Positions 9,182 to 17,881 of a stretch of 64,000 nucleotides of DNA are shown here, one piece after another. The stretch comes from Planctomycetaceae bacterium (GTDB taxonomy: Bacteria > Planctomycetota > Planctomycetia > Planctomycetales > Planctomycetaceae). The DNA is taken from assembly GCA_041398785.1 (NCBI GenBank), contig JAWKUA010000007.1, positions 124,001 to 188,000 on the forward strand, in the 5' to 3' direction. The translations under genes and the position numbers were made by a program. The notes beneath the pieces are model-generated. The model did not search any database, was not told the DNA's origin, and was given only the letters and a program-made list of their open reading frames with translations. How positions within the stretch are numbered: the first letter of the stretch is position 1; each line of letters opens with the position of its first letter.

Positions 9182-9667
9182 ATGTTTTACACGTGGATGA
9201 ATGACACTCCGATCGGCCGGCTGCTGATTGCCGGCGAACAATTGGCACTGAAGTACGTGCTGTTCGACAATGGTCCGGGGCGTGACCGCAATCGCCAGCC
9301 CCGACCGGACTGGGAAGAAAACGCGGCGATGCTGCAGGAACCGGTTCGGCAACTGAATGCGTACTTTCGCGGTCAGCTGCGGCACTTCGATCTTCCGCTT
9401 GCCGCCGACGGAACCGAATTTCAAAAGCAGGTCTGGTCGGCGCTGTCCGCAATTCCCTTCGGAGAAACCACCAGCTACGGCGAAATCGCTCGCGCAATCG
9501 GCCGCTCGCAGGCTTCGCGAGCGGTGGGCATGGCGAATGGACGAAATCCCATCTCCATTGTCGTCCCCTGCCATCGCGTCATCGGCAGCAGCGGAAAACT
9601 GGTTGGCTACGGCGGCGGCCTGGACCGCAAAACGACGCTGCTGCGATTGGAAGGTGTCGCGGTGTAA
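9182..9667 (+). CDS. ogt: Methylated-DNA--[protein]-cysteine S-methyltransferase
   Basis: This suicide DNA-repair protein transfers alkyl groups from O6-alkylguanine to its own cysteine. The active-site motif is IVVPCHRVIGSSGKLVGYGG, preceded by the DNA-binding helix region AIGRSQASRAVGMANGRNP. It has about 161 residues, the normal size for Ogt without an Ada domain. ATG at 9182 follows AGGAGA by 6 bp and homology begins there (MFYTWMNDTPIGRLLIAG); an upstream in-frame start at 9044 would overlap thyX and add foreign sequence. Divergent from thyX. Confidence 0.94.
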   Translation: MFYTWMNDTPIGRLLIAGEQLALKYVLFDNGPGRDRNRQPRPDWEENAAMLQEPVRQLNAYFRGQLRHFDLPLAADGTEFQKQVWSALSAIPFGETTSYGEIARAIGRSQASRAVGMANGRNPISIVVPCHRVIGSSGKLVGYGGGLDRKTTLLRLEGVAV

Positions 9668-9704
9668 CGCTGCCCGGACAGGCATCGCAATCCGGAAATG
9701 CAAA

Positions 9705-9741
9705 CAGCCGCCGCGCGACTGCAGGGATCGCGAGGCGGCTG
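9705..9741 (+). terminator. Hairpin downstream of ogt
   Basis: CAGCCGCC at 9705-9712 pairs with GGCGGCTG at 9734-9741, 38 bp after the ogt stop. Only a short T run (GATTTC) follows. It lies between convergent genes, so it could serve either strand. Confidence 0.4.
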
Positions 9742-9807
9742 AGAGATTTCGTTGGGCACCGTCGGGACGGATGCATTCGATCCGGCCCGTTTCGGGCTCA
9801 GGCGGGC

Positions 9808-10296
9808 CTAATGATGGTGACCGCCGTCCGCTGTATGGTCACAATCCCTGCAGCGAGGATCCGGCTGACGAGCAATATAGGCGGGACCATACTTCGACCG
9901 GTCTCCGCCGAGCACATATGGTGTGTATTCCATCCGGTAACCGTCACATGGACGGGCAAACAGGTTGCCGAATCCCCGCGGGCGGAACGAATCCTGAGCG
10001 CATCGGACACATTCATTCAGTGTGGCCGCGCGAGGCCGATACCAGGTCGTATAGGAATGCATGGGCATCGAAAAATGCTGAAACCCATGCCCCGCCGATC
10101 CCTCGCCGCCGAGGTCCGGCGACATTCGGTACTGGCTGAATCCGTTGAATCCGAAGCAGTCAGAATACTCATCCGCCGGCCCCACCGGCACGGGCTGAAT
10201 GGCGGTTCCGCTGATCGCCCTGTCGTTCGCGTGAACGGCACTCTGGCCGATCAGTATCGCGAACACGAAAACGGATATGTGGCTCCTGAATCGCAT
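9808..10296 (-). CDS. Secreted Cys/His-containing small protein, function unknown
   Basis: ATG at 10296 is preceded by AGGAGG at good spacing and opens a clear signal peptide (MRFRSHISVFVFAILIGQSAVHA). The mature part is about 140 residues, rich in Gly, Tyr, Phe and Arg (GFNGFSQYRMSPDLGGEG, YTTWYRPRAATLNECVRCAQ) with CxxC and CRDC motifs and a terminal GGHHH. The pattern suggests an exported structural or metal-binding protein; no named family was recognised. A frame extending further upstream to 10470 is possible but has no ribosome site. Confidence 0.65.
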   Translation of the reverse strand: MRFRSHISVFVFAILIGQSAVHANDRAISGTAIQPVPVGPADEYSDCFGFNGFSQYRMSPDLGGEGSAGHGFQHFSMPMHSYTTWYRPRAATLNECVRCAQDSFRPRGFGNLFARPCDGYRMEYTPYVLGGDRSKYGPAYIARQPDPRCRDCDHTADGGHHH

Positions 10297-10844
10297 CCTG
10301 CATTCCTCCTGGTGAATTGCCGGCCAGTGGCCGGTTACGGTCCGTGTCAGACTCCATGTGGTTCGGTAAATCGTCTGCATACTACGGACGGTTGGAGCGA
10401 ATTCTGCCGCAGCCGTCATTCGCGTTTGGTTTCGCTGCCGGTTGTCCGCCGTATGCCGGATTCTCTTCAAATTCCGCAGTCCGATGACACGTTCGATTCG
10501 CAGTCAGCGCAGCATCGACAGCGCTTCGCCTACCGGCAAAGTCTTCCTGGTCCGCCGAACCAGGCAGGGGACACCGGCGAACACGACCAAACGCGGCTGT
10601 ATGGGATCGCGACCGTTGATCCGCGGATCGCAACCAGCCGCATTTCGGTCACTCCGCAGTGAAATGTCGGCAATCGCGGGATTTTGCGAGGTTTTCAAGG
10701 GAACGATCACTCGGTAAACTTCTGCGGTAAGTCAACGGGCATCACAGCCTTCTGCCGGCCTTTTCCCCGGCCCATTCCGGCAGTTCCCGGCTTTTCCAGT
10801 TGCGAATGCCATTGGAGCAAACGCATTCAATTCGGGCATTCTTC
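10297..10844. other. Divergent intergenic region, no gene recognised
   Basis: About 550 bp between the secreted protein gene and fabH. Several overlapping open frames exist on both strands but are Arg/Ser-rich and domainless, as expected for shadow frames in GC-rich DNA. Short C/T-rich stretches near 10760-10800 precede fabH; no promoter could be named. Confidence 0.5.
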
Positions 10845-11960
10845 ATGAATTACCAGAACACTCAGGCAACCGAACCGGGGATCAACCCGGAACTGGTTCG
10901 ACGAGCCTTGCAGCCGAATTTCGAAAATACCGACGCGGATACTCAGCGAATTCTCTTTCGTCGTTCTGACCGAACGTGCCGTCTGACGGGAGTCAGCATT
11001 CGATCCATCGGAACCTGCGTCCCGGACCTGGTCATTTCGAACGAGTCACTTGAGCAGCAATACGGATTTGAACCCGGCTGGATCGAACGCCGAACCGGCA
11101 TCCGGCAGCGCCGCTATGCCGCAGCCAACGAAGGAACAAGTGACCTGGCTGTCAGAGCGGCCCGGCAGGCGATCGCGGCGGCCGGTGTCGATCCGTCGGA
11201 AATTGATTTGCTGGTCGTCGGCACCTTTACACCCGACTACACGTGCCCGTCGACCGCCTGTCTGGTGCAGCAGAAGCTGGGCCTGGACGTTCCCGCGATG
11301 GACCTGTCCGCCGCGTGTTCCGGATTCATGTATGCGCTGGCAACGGGCGCTCAGTTCGTCGCCACGGGCAATTCCAAACTGGCTCTGATCATCGGAGCGG
11401 ATATTAACAGTCGCATCGTGGACCCGACCGATCAGCGGACGTCGCCGCTGTTTGGAGACGGCGCCGGAGCTGTCCTGCTTGGCGCCGGAAGCGACCAGCA
11501 GGGCCTGGTGTGTTATCAGCTTGGTTCCGACGGAGCCGGCGCTGAACTGCTGGATCGTCCGGTCGGTGGCAGTCGCCGGCCGCTCACGGCAAAGTGCGTT
11601 GCCGACGGTCGCCACTTTCTCCGGATGGACGGTCGCAACGTCTTCAAGTGGGCCATTCAGGTCGTTACGGAAACGATTGAACTGATCCTGGAACGAAGCG
11701 GACATTCCGTGGACGATGTGCAGTTGTTTGTGCTGCACCAGGCAAACATCCGGATCATCGACAACGCCATGAAGGCCCTGGGAATCCCGCCGGAGAAGGT
11801 CTTCAACAACCTGTCACGCATCGGAAACACGTCAGCGGCATCGATACCGATCGCGCTGGACGAAGCTCAGCAACAGGGACATCTGAAACCCGGCGATCTC
11901 GTCCTGATGTGCGGTTTCGGAGCAGGCCTGACCTGGGGCACCGGCCTGTTTCGGTGGTAA
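10845..11960 (+). CDS. fabH: Beta-ketoacyl-ACP synthase III
   Basis: It condenses acetyl-CoA with malonyl-ACP to start fatty acid synthesis, or acts as a FabH-like thiolase-fold enzyme in a secondary pathway. The catalytic triad is visible: Cys in DLSAACSGFMYA, His in LHQANIRIIDNAM, and Asn in NNLSRIGNTSAASIPIAL. The core begins at GVSIRSIGTCVPD, so the chosen ATG (10845) leaves about 47 extra N-terminal residues not found in E. coli FabH; a start at 10800 would add 15 more. No strong ribosome site marks either, so the true start is uncertain. A FabZ-like gene lies 285 bp downstream, convergent. Confidence 0.92.
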   Translation: MNYQNTQATEPGINPELVRRALQPNFENTDADTQRILFRRSDRTCRLTGVSIRSIGTCVPDLVISNESLEQQYGFEPGWIERRTGIRQRRYAAANEGTSDLAVRAARQAIAAAGVDPSEIDLLVVGTFTPDYTCPSTACLVQQKLGLDVPAMDLSAACSGFMYALATGAQFVATGNSKLALIIGADINSRIVDPTDQRTSPLFGDGAGAVLLGAGSDQQGLVCYQLGSDGAGAELLDRPVGGSRRPLTAKCVADGRHFLRMDGRNVFKWAIQVVTETIELILERSGHSVDDVQLFVLHQANIRIIDNAMKALGIPPEKVFNNLSRIGNTSAASIPIALDEAQQQGHLKPGDLVLMCGFGAGLTWGTGLFRW

Positions 11961-12028
11961 CACCCGACGCCGCGCTGCCCGGAACCCGCGACGACTCGGC
12001 TCCAATTGCAGGGTCGATATCAGCGTAG

Positions 12029-12147
12029 TGTCCCGTCCATCGTAAACTGATTTGTGCCACTGGCTGTGCACAGTGCCCTGTGCTCCGGAAAACACTGGCA
12101 CAGCCAGTAGCACACGACCCGCAGATCCACGCCGGACAAAGCAGTAG
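12029..12147 (+). repeat. Dispersed palindromic repeat, family P, copy A
   Basis: The core 12054-12113 begins GTGCCACTGGCTGTGC and ends CACTGGCACAGCCAGTAGCA, forming long inverted arms around a centre CCCTGTGCTCCGGAAAA. The similarity to the copy at 31600-31718 extends beyond the arms on both sides (GTCC.GTC.ATCGTAA on the left, GACAAAGCA.TAG on the right), so the unit is about 120 bp. It lies in the 285-bp gap between convergent fabH and fabZ-like genes. Confidence 0.75.
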
Positions 12148-12245
12148 CGGCACGCGAACTCGAAACACGTCATCCTACGCGCTGAATCGAATCAGAGCGT
12201 CGATCACAAATTGGACGCTCTCCGGGGAACGCGGGTGCGAAGAAC

Positions 12246-12674
12246 TCAGTTCACTCTCGCGGCAGTGCATACGAATTCCAGGCGGGAAGTCACCTTGCCG
12301 TCCACCGTAACCTTCCCGGTCAGGTAGAAGGCATTGGACAGTCGTTCGGTGAGTTCCACTTCCATCTGAATCGTCTCGCCGGGGCGAATCATGCGACGGA
12401 ACTGCGTGTTGTTCTGTCGAGTGACCACGGGCACTTCTCCGTTGCCGACTTCAATCAATTGCGAAATCAGGACAGCGCCGGCCTGAAAGCAGGCTTCGCA
12501 CTGCAGGACGCCGGGGAACACCGGAAAGCCGGGATAATGTCCCTGAAACACGGGCAGATCGGCGGGCAGGTGTTTCTTCGCGACGATTCGCCGGTCGGAG
12601 ATCTCCGTCACTTCGTCCAGCCACAGAAACGGAGCGCGGTGAGGAATGCAGGACTGGATCTGATCGATGTTCAT
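12246..12674 (-). CDS. fabZ: 3-hydroxyacyl-ACP dehydratase, FabZ-like hot-dog protein
   Basis: The 142-residue single hot-dog fold carries the FabZ signature GHYPGFPVFPGVLQCEACFQ, with His46 and Glu60 at the canonical spacing of 14. It dehydrates 3-hydroxyacyl-ACP in fatty acid elongation. ATG at 12674 sits 4 bp after the stop of the NtrC-like regulator gene, so the two are very probably one transcript. The start MNIDQIQSCIPHRAPFLWLD is typical of planctomycete FabZ/FabA-like proteins. A dedicated role outside bulk lipid synthesis is possible given this unusual operon; the symbol is a family-level assignment. Confidence 0.85.
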   Translation of the reverse strand: MNIDQIQSCIPHRAPFLWLDEVTEISDRRIVAKKHLPADLPVFQGHYPGFPVFPGVLQCEACFQAGAVLISQLIEVGNGEVPVVTRQNNTQFRRMIRPGETIQMEVELTERLSNAFYLTGKVTVDGKVTSRLEFVCTAARVN

Positions 12675-12678
12675 TCCG

Positions 12679-14019
12679 TCACAGCTCGATCTTCAGCTCT
12701 TCGATCTTGCGGTACAGACTGGACAAGCCAAGCTTCAGGCGGCGAGCCGCTTCCTTCTTGTCCGGGCACTGCTTCAGAACTCGCGTGATGTGCAGGCGTT
12801 CGTAGTGCCTGAGCGCCGAACGCAGGTCGTCCGTATCCGGAAGACTGCTGCCCAGCCCAAGCAGATCGGGAGGCAGGTCCTGCGGCAGAATCTCATCACC
12901 TTCGCACATCATCACAGCGCGTTCGACGGCGTTATCGAGCTGCCGGACGTTGCCTTTCCAGTGAGCGGCCATCAGCGTGCGAATCGTTTCGCTGGTGGCT
13001 CCGGTCACGCGTTTGCCCATCGCTTCGCAGTGGCGCGCCATGAAGTATTCGACCAGTTCCGGAATATCGTCCAGGCGTTCACGCAGCGGCGGAATGCGGA
13101 TCTTGACGCCGTCCAGCCGGTAGAACAGATCTTCCTGAAAATTTCCGTCGGCCACTTCCCGCATCAGGTCGCGCGAGGTGGCGGCAATGATTCGAGCATT
13201 GACCTTGATCGTTTCCGACGCGCCGGACGGCATGATTTCCTGGTACTCGATCGCCCGCAGCAGTTCCGCCTGGGTGCCGGGGGGAAGCTGTGCGATTTCA
13301 TCCAGAAACACCGTTCCCTGACCCGCGGTACGAAACAGCCCTGACTGGCCTCCCTTGACGCCGAACAACTGGCTTTCCAGTAGTTCCACGGGGCGAGTAC
13401 CGCAATTGACGGCCAGGAACTTCTCGTCCTTGTTTGGTCCCGCCATGTGAATTTCGCGGGCGAACAGTTCCTTGCCGGTTCCCGTTTCGCCAACCAGCAG
13501 GACGTTGGAATTTGTCGCCGCCACTTTACGGATAGTCTTCAACAGGTCCTGCAGCACACGACTGCTGCCGATGATCTGGTCGAAGCCGGCACTGCGGCTC
13601 AAATCCTTCCGCAGCCGCTGATTTTCAAGATACAAATCCTGAAACTTGAACAGCCGTTTCAGGCGATTGGTCAGTTCGTCAAAGATGACCGGCTTGACCA
13701 GGTAGTCGAACGCCCCGGCGGTGAATGCTTCGACCGCGTTTTCAACAGTGGCGTATGCGGAAATGATCAGAATGAACATCGCGGGATTGATGCGATGCAG
13801 CCGCCGCAGTAACTGGACGCCGTCGCCGTCGGGAAGCTGCACGTCGCAGACGCCGACGTCGTAGTCGCGTTCTCGAACGAGTTTCAAAGCGTCCGCGACG
13901 CTGGCGGCTGTGCCGACGTCGAATCCTTCTCCCGAAAGGAATTCCGCCAGTGTCTCCCGAATGATGTCTTCGTCTTCAACGATCAGGATGGATTTTTTCG
14001 TGAATGTCGGATCCGACAC
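12679..14019 (-). CDS. NtrC-like response regulator (receiver, AAA+, Fis-type HTH) lacking the GAFTGA loop
   Basis: Receiver domain about residues 8-125 with phosphoacceptor Asp59 (VCDVQLPDGDG) and Lys in LVKPVIF. The AAA+ domain has Walker A GETGTGKELFA, Walker B GTVFLDE and the region DLFYRLDGVKIRIPPLRERL. The C-terminal Fis-type helix-turn-helix is KKEAARRLKLGLSSLYRKI. Where sigma-54 activators have ESELFGHEKGAFTGA, this one reads ESQLFGVKGGQSGLFRTAGQ and the insert is about 8 residues shorter, so the sigma-54 contact loop is missing. The start appears to be GTG at 14019. It is followed after 4 bp by the FabZ-like gene. Two 20-bp direct repeats lie just upstream. No partner kinase is adjacent. 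Confidence 0.9.
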   Translation of the reverse strand: MSDPTFTKKSILIVEDEDIIRETLAEFLSGEGFDVGTAASVADALKLVRERDYDVGVCDVQLPDGDGVQLLRRLHRINPAMFILIISAYATVENAVEAFTAGAFDYLVKPVIFDELTNRLKRLFKFQDLYLENQRLRKDLSRSAGFDQIIGSSRVLQDLLKTIRKVAATNSNVLLVGETGTGKELFAREIHMAGPNKDEKFLAVNCGTRPVELLESQLFGVKGGQSGLFRTAGQGTVFLDEIAQLPPGTQAELLRAIEYQEIMPSGASETIKVNARIIAATSRDLMREVADGNFQEDLFYRLDGVKIRIPPLRERLDDIPELVEYFMARHCEAMGKRVTGATSETIRTLMAAHWKGNVRQLDNAVERAVMMCEGDEILPQDLPPDLLGLGSSLPDTDDLRSALRHYERLHITRVLKQCPDKKEAARRLKLGLSSLYRKIEELKIEL

Positions 14020-14031
14020 GCGATTGACTTT

Positions 14032-14071
14032 CTTTAGCCGAACAACTCAGGCTTTCGCCGAACAACTCAGG
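14032..14071 (-). promoter_or_regulatory. Two 20-bp tandem repeats upstream of the NtrC-like regulator
   Basis: CTTTAGCCGAACAACTCAGG at 14032-14051 and CTTTCGCCGAACAACTCAGG at 14052-14071 (plus strand) differ at one base. The 20-bp period is about two helical turns and the nearer repeat lies 12 bp before the GTG start. This fits an operator or leader element, possibly for autoregulation; direct duplication without function cannot be excluded. Confidence 0.5.
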
Positions 14072-14276
14072 ACGCTGTGACCAGTGGCCGTCCCGGGTTC
14101 CGCAGAGATAATGGCAGCGACGCGGCGGCGTTGCAATCTGACCGTCGCCGGAAACGCCATCAGAACCGAAATCCCCCGCGAATCGACTGCGTCGGGGAAT
14201 CCGCGTCGGCCGTTGAGACCGTCAAACGTCCCAGAATCCGCGGCGCGGACCGATTCCGCACAGTGCATACGCCGGT

Positions 14277-15476
14277 TCACACGCCCGCGGGGCTCCAGCC
14301 GGACTTTGGTTTGGAATGAGTCACCATTTTCGACGTCTGCATCGCGTGGCATTCGTCCAGCAGGCGACTTACGGCAGCCTTGTTTTCGGCGATTTCGAAA
14401 TCCAGTTCGAAATCGATTTCTTCGCCGGGGGCCAGCGTGATGACTCGGCCGTTTTGCCGTTCGAACGACCGATTGCAGGGAAACGACGTGGCCGGTTCCA
14501 GTCCGGTGACGTAGCCGTCGGCTTCCGACTGAGTGTTCTTCCACAGGGCGAACCACGGCAGGGATGAAACATCGAACCGGACGGCAAAGGCTTCCGTCAG
14601 CTTCGCAGCGGACAGAATCGCCAGTGCCCGACCGTCGGCATCCGCGAGGGGCTTCAAAAAGTACACCTGTTCCGCGTAATCGGTTTGTGGAGCCCCGTAG
14701 ACGCTCCAGTCGTTGACATCCTCGGCCGCACGATCATCGCGCGGCGCCATTTCTTCGGCCGCCATATTGAACACCGCGCCGGCTCCAAGAAACGGCGGTC
14801 CCAGATTGCAGTGGTAAAGCAGTTCCACTTCCGCCGGCTGTGCCGACAGGTTCCGCACGGTATCTCGCACACGAAACATGCTGCTGCCGATCTGAGTGCT
14901 GAGCGTTGACGTCAGTTGCAGCCGACCTCCGAAAACGCTGGCTTCTTCGACAATTCCCGTGACGGAAATGACGCCGTCGTCATCAACGTCGCAGCGAACG
15001 TCATGCGCCGGCAGATTGGCGATGCGCCCATGCAGCGGAAGAAACTGTTCGGAAACCACACGGCCGTCGTCGTCGCGAACCGTGTCGGTCCCCGGCGCGC
15101 CGCTCCAGCCGAGTCCACAGCGACAAATCAGTTCGTTGAATCCGTCCAGCCAGCCAATTCCGCCCCGGCGGTTCTGATCAACAAACGCCGGATGCACGGG
15201 ACGACGCACGGGCGAATTCCAGCCGAGTGAAATGCCGTCGCAGTCACCCTTCCAGACGCCCATTCCGCGAGTCGGCAGGATCGCCAGTTCCAGACGATCG
15301 TTGTTCAGCCAGATCACATCGACACCGTCAGAAAGCCCGCCGCTCAGCCGTTCATGCTGGACGAACCAGTCGGCGCCGCGCGACGATCTCAGCCCGGAGG
15401 ATTCCGCATCCAGCGATGCTCCCTCCGCGTAGATTCCGTCGTCAAAACTAATCAGCGTCAGCGATTGGCGTGTCAT
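14277..15476 (-). CDS. DUF4432 aldose 1-epimerase-fold protein
   Basis: The 399-residue protein belongs to the galactose-mutarotase superfamily of the DUF4432 type. Recognisable segments are LAILPTRGMGVWKGDCDGIS, GWNSPVRRPVHPAF, the loop GWLDGFNELICRCGLGWSGA, LPLHGRIANLPAH and LLYHCNLGPPFLGAGA. It probably isomerises or binds a sugar, but the substrate is unknown. ATG at 15476. It follows the DapA-like gene after 69 bp on the same strand, which suggests a small sugar-acid or amino-sugar catabolic unit. No signal peptide is present. Confidence 0.85.
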   Translation of the reverse strand: MTRQSLTLISFDDGIYAEGASLDAESSGLRSSRGADWFVQHERLSGGLSDGVDVIWLNNDRLELAILPTRGMGVWKGDCDGISLGWNSPVRRPVHPAFVDQNRRGGIGWLDGFNELICRCGLGWSGAPGTDTVRDDDGRVVSEQFLPLHGRIANLPAHDVRCDVDDDGVISVTGIVEEASVFGGRLQLTSTLSTQIGSSMFRVRDTVRNLSAQPAEVELLYHCNLGPPFLGAGAVFNMAAEEMAPRDDRAAEDVNDWSVYGAPQTDYAEQVYFLKPLADADGRALAILSAAKLTEAFAVRFDVSSLPWFALWKNTQSEADGYVTGLEPATSFPCNRSFERQNGRVITLAPGEEIDFELDFEIAENKAAVSRLLDECHAMQTSKMVTHSKPKSGWSPAGV

Positions 15477-15545
15477 GCGGGTCTCGCTGCCAGGCAGGCA
15501 AAAGCAGTCACAGGACGGCAGGTGTACGGTGCGACCCGCAGTGTG

Positions 15546-16499
15546 TCAAACGTCTGCTTTTCGAACCGGCTGTGGGTGGCAGGCAACGGGAGAATCCGCC
15601 AGCGACAGCAGTTCCGGAAGCCGTTCCCGAATCTGCAGTTCATGTTGCCGGCTGAGCGTCGGCAGCGGCGGAGCGACCTCAAAACCGCAGATCCTGCACA
15701 GGTGCATGGCGTATTTCAGCGCGGGAATCAGGTTCATTTCGCCATCCGGATCTCGGTACACGTCGCTGAATACGCGGTCGACGATTCCCTTCAGCCGCGA
15801 AACCTCCGCCGTGTCCTGACGCCGGGACGCGTTGAACAGTTCGACGTAGACATGCGGCAGCAGATTGGCTCCCCCGCAGACTCCGCCGTCAGCCCCCGCC
15901 GCGACGGCCTGAGGCACCAGTTCTTCCGGTCCCATGATGACCGAAAAGTCACCGCGACCGCCAAACCGCTGACACAACGTGCGAAAGTAGGTCAGGTCGC
16001 CGCTGCTGTCCTTGATCCCCAAGATGTTCGGATGCGACGCAAGCTGAGCAACGGAATCCGGTTCCAGATGAATTCCCACGCAACTCGGCATGTTGTACAG
16101 CATCAGCGGCAGAGCCGTTTCGTCCGCCAGTTTGCCGAACCAGTCGACAATCGACGCCTGGCTCACGCCAAAATAAAATGGAGCGGCTGCAACGATCGCG
16201 GAGGCCACACAACTGGCGGCGTGTTCCGCAAGATAGAGCGATTCGGCGAATGAACAGTCCGTGACGCCGACCAAAACAGGCACGCGTCCTTCGGCGACGC
16301 TGCACGCCCGCTCAACCATTTCGTATCGCATCGGATACGTCAGCGAAGGACCTTCGCCCGTAGTTCCCAGCACGAAAATTCCGCTGACGCCGCCGTCAAC
16401 GACGTGGTCGATGACTCGATCCACCGCGTCGACGTCCAGCTTGTCGTACGACTTAATCGGCGTAACCAGCGGCGGGATGATTCCGGAAAAGGCGGTCAT
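15546..16499 (-). CDS. Dihydrodipicolinate synthase / N-acetylneuraminate lyase family protein
   Basis: This is a class I aldolase with TIM-barrel fold. GTTGEGPSLTYPMR (pyruvate carboxylate binding), the catalytic Tyr in PLMLYNMPSCVG and the Schiff-base Lys in ILGIKDSSGDLTYF are all present. About 317 residues. ATG at 16499 opens MTAFSGIIPPLVTPIKSYDK, the family N-terminus; a frame reaching 16676 adds 59 unrelated residues. The neighbour is a DUF4432 sugar epimerase, so a keto-deoxy sugar acid aldolase or a related lyase is likelier than lysine synthesis. Substrate not determinable from sequence. Confidence 0.9.
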   Translation of the reverse strand: MTAFSGIIPPLVTPIKSYDKLDVDAVDRVIDHVVDGGVSGIFVLGTTGEGPSLTYPMRYEMVERACSVAEGRVPVLVGVTDCSFAESLYLAEHAASCVASAIVAAAPFYFGVSQASIVDWFGKLADETALPLMLYNMPSCVGIHLEPDSVAQLASHPNILGIKDSSGDLTYFRTLCQRFGGRGDFSVIMGPEELVPQAVAAGADGGVCGGANLLPHVYVELFNASRRQDTAEVSRLKGIVDRVFSDVYRDPDGEMNLIPALKYAMHLCRICGFEVAPPLPTLSRQHELQIRERLPELLSLADSPVACHPQPVRKADV

Positions 16500-16792
16500 A
16501 GGAGATTCGTTGATTGGGAGATCGGAAAGCCACGCGAAATCGTCGCGTTCGTGGCGGATCGTATCAGTCTGCAGTATGTCCGAACACGCCTGCGATGCGC
16601 CGGCTATTTGCTTCGTTCGAACATTTTTCGCAAAACCCGGATGGAAGTCTGCCGCGAGCGGGGAAAAACGAGGCACTCAGGCTCGCGGCCGCATGAGTTG
16701 CGAAAGTGTCAGTGTCCGCCGCGGCCAGTTTCAATCATAACGTCCGCGACTCGGGACGCTGGAAGCCGTGTCGTGCGATGTTCACTTCGCGG

Positions 16793-17722
16793 CTATGTCC
16801 GCACAAGTTCTTCTCCGCCCGCCGTCAGCAATGCTCGAGCAACCGCACTGCCGATCGATTCCGGTTCGGCGGCGCTGCCGGTTTCTGTGGCTTCCAGACG
16901 ATGTTCGCCGTTTGCACTCAGCAACACGGCCGTCAGCGTAAGTTCGTCACCGTCAAGTTCGGTCCATGCACCCAGCGGCGCGTGACAGCCGGCTCGCAGG
17001 TCCGCCAGCAGCGTCCGTTCGGCGGTCACGCATCGAGTAACAGAGACATTGCTGATGTTGTTCAGAATCGTCTGAGTCACCGTGTCGTCGGTTCGGCATT
17101 CAATTCCGATGGCACCCTGGCCGACAGCGGGAAACATCACGGGAGGCTCCAGCAGCAAACTGATGCGATCGGCCAGTCCCAGCCTCCGCAGTCCGGCTTC
17201 CGCCAGAACGATGGCGTCGAACTCACCGTCGTCGAGTTTTCGAATTCGTGTTTCCACGTTGCCGCGGATTTCTTCCGTCCACAAGTCACTGCGCCAGTGC
17301 AGCAACTGAGCCTGCCGGCGCGGGCTGCCGGTTCCGATGCGAGCCTTCGCCTTCAGTTCCGAAAGCCGGCTGATCGGACTCACATCCGAAGGCAGAATCA
17401 GCGCATCGCACCGCGGAGCTCGTCCGGGAACTGCCGCCAGCATCAGGCCATCAGCCGATTCCGTAGGCAGATCCTTCAGGCTGTGAACGGCGATCTCGCA
17501 CTGCCGGTTCAGAACCGCCACCTGGACTTCGCGAGTGAACACGCCGGTGCCGCCGAATTGCCGCAACGGATCAGTCTGATTCGCATCACCTTCCGTGCGG
17601 ATGTGGACGATGTCGACCGCGACATCCGCAGCCGCACTGCGAATGAGCGACGCGACATGTTCTGCCTGCCAGAGAGCCAGCCGGCTGGAGCGAGTGGCGA
17701 TTCTGATTCTGTGCGTGGTCAT
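16793..17722 (-). CDS. hemC: Hydroxymethylbilane synthase (porphobilinogen deaminase)
   Basis: It polymerises four porphobilinogens to hydroxymethylbilane in heme synthesis. The 309 residues match the family. Motifs are RIATRSSRLALWQAEHVASL, the catalytic Asp segment AVHSLKDLPTE, and the dipyrromethane-cofactor Cys in LLADLRAGCHAPLGA. ATG at 17722. Other hem genes are not in the window. The same-strand DapA-like gene starts about 290 bp downstream. Confidence 0.96.
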   Translation of the reverse strand: MTTHRIRIATRSSRLALWQAEHVASLIRSAAADVAVDIVHIRTEGDANQTDPLRQFGGTGVFTREVQVAVLNRQCEIAVHSLKDLPTESADGLMLAAVPGRAPRCDALILPSDVSPISRLSELKAKARIGTGSPRRQAQLLHWRSDLWTEEIRGNVETRIRKLDDGEFDAIVLAEAGLRRLGLADRISLLLEPPVMFPAVGQGAIGIECRTDDTVTQTILNNISNVSVTRCVTAERTLLADLRAGCHAPLGAWTELDGDELTLTAVLLSANGEHRLEATETGSAAEPESIGSAVARALLTAGGEELVRT

Positions 17723-17780
17723 CCGGGAACGATGTGAGCAAGAGGTGACGCGGGGTTTCGTACGGCTGTGGAAGTGCGGA

Positions 17781-17840
17781 GTCTTCAGTCTTCAGTCTTC
17801 AGTCGTCAGTCGTCAGTCGTCAGTCGTCAGTCGTCAGTCG
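17781..17840. repeat. 7-bp tandem repeat tract
   Basis: GTCTTCA occurs three times, followed by about six units of GTCGTCA. The tract lies in the 159-bp gap between hemC and the CLC gene. It is a microsatellite-type slippage tract; no coding consequence. Confidence 0.85.
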
Positions 17841-17881
17841 GCCGACGGGAGGTGGTTCGGGAGATGGATGGCGTTGTGCAG

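Noticed and set aside
17781..17840. Possible regulatory repeat array before the hemC/CLC gap
   Set aside because: A 7-bp microsatellite without dyad symmetry, between the end of one gene and the end of another; slippage explains it.
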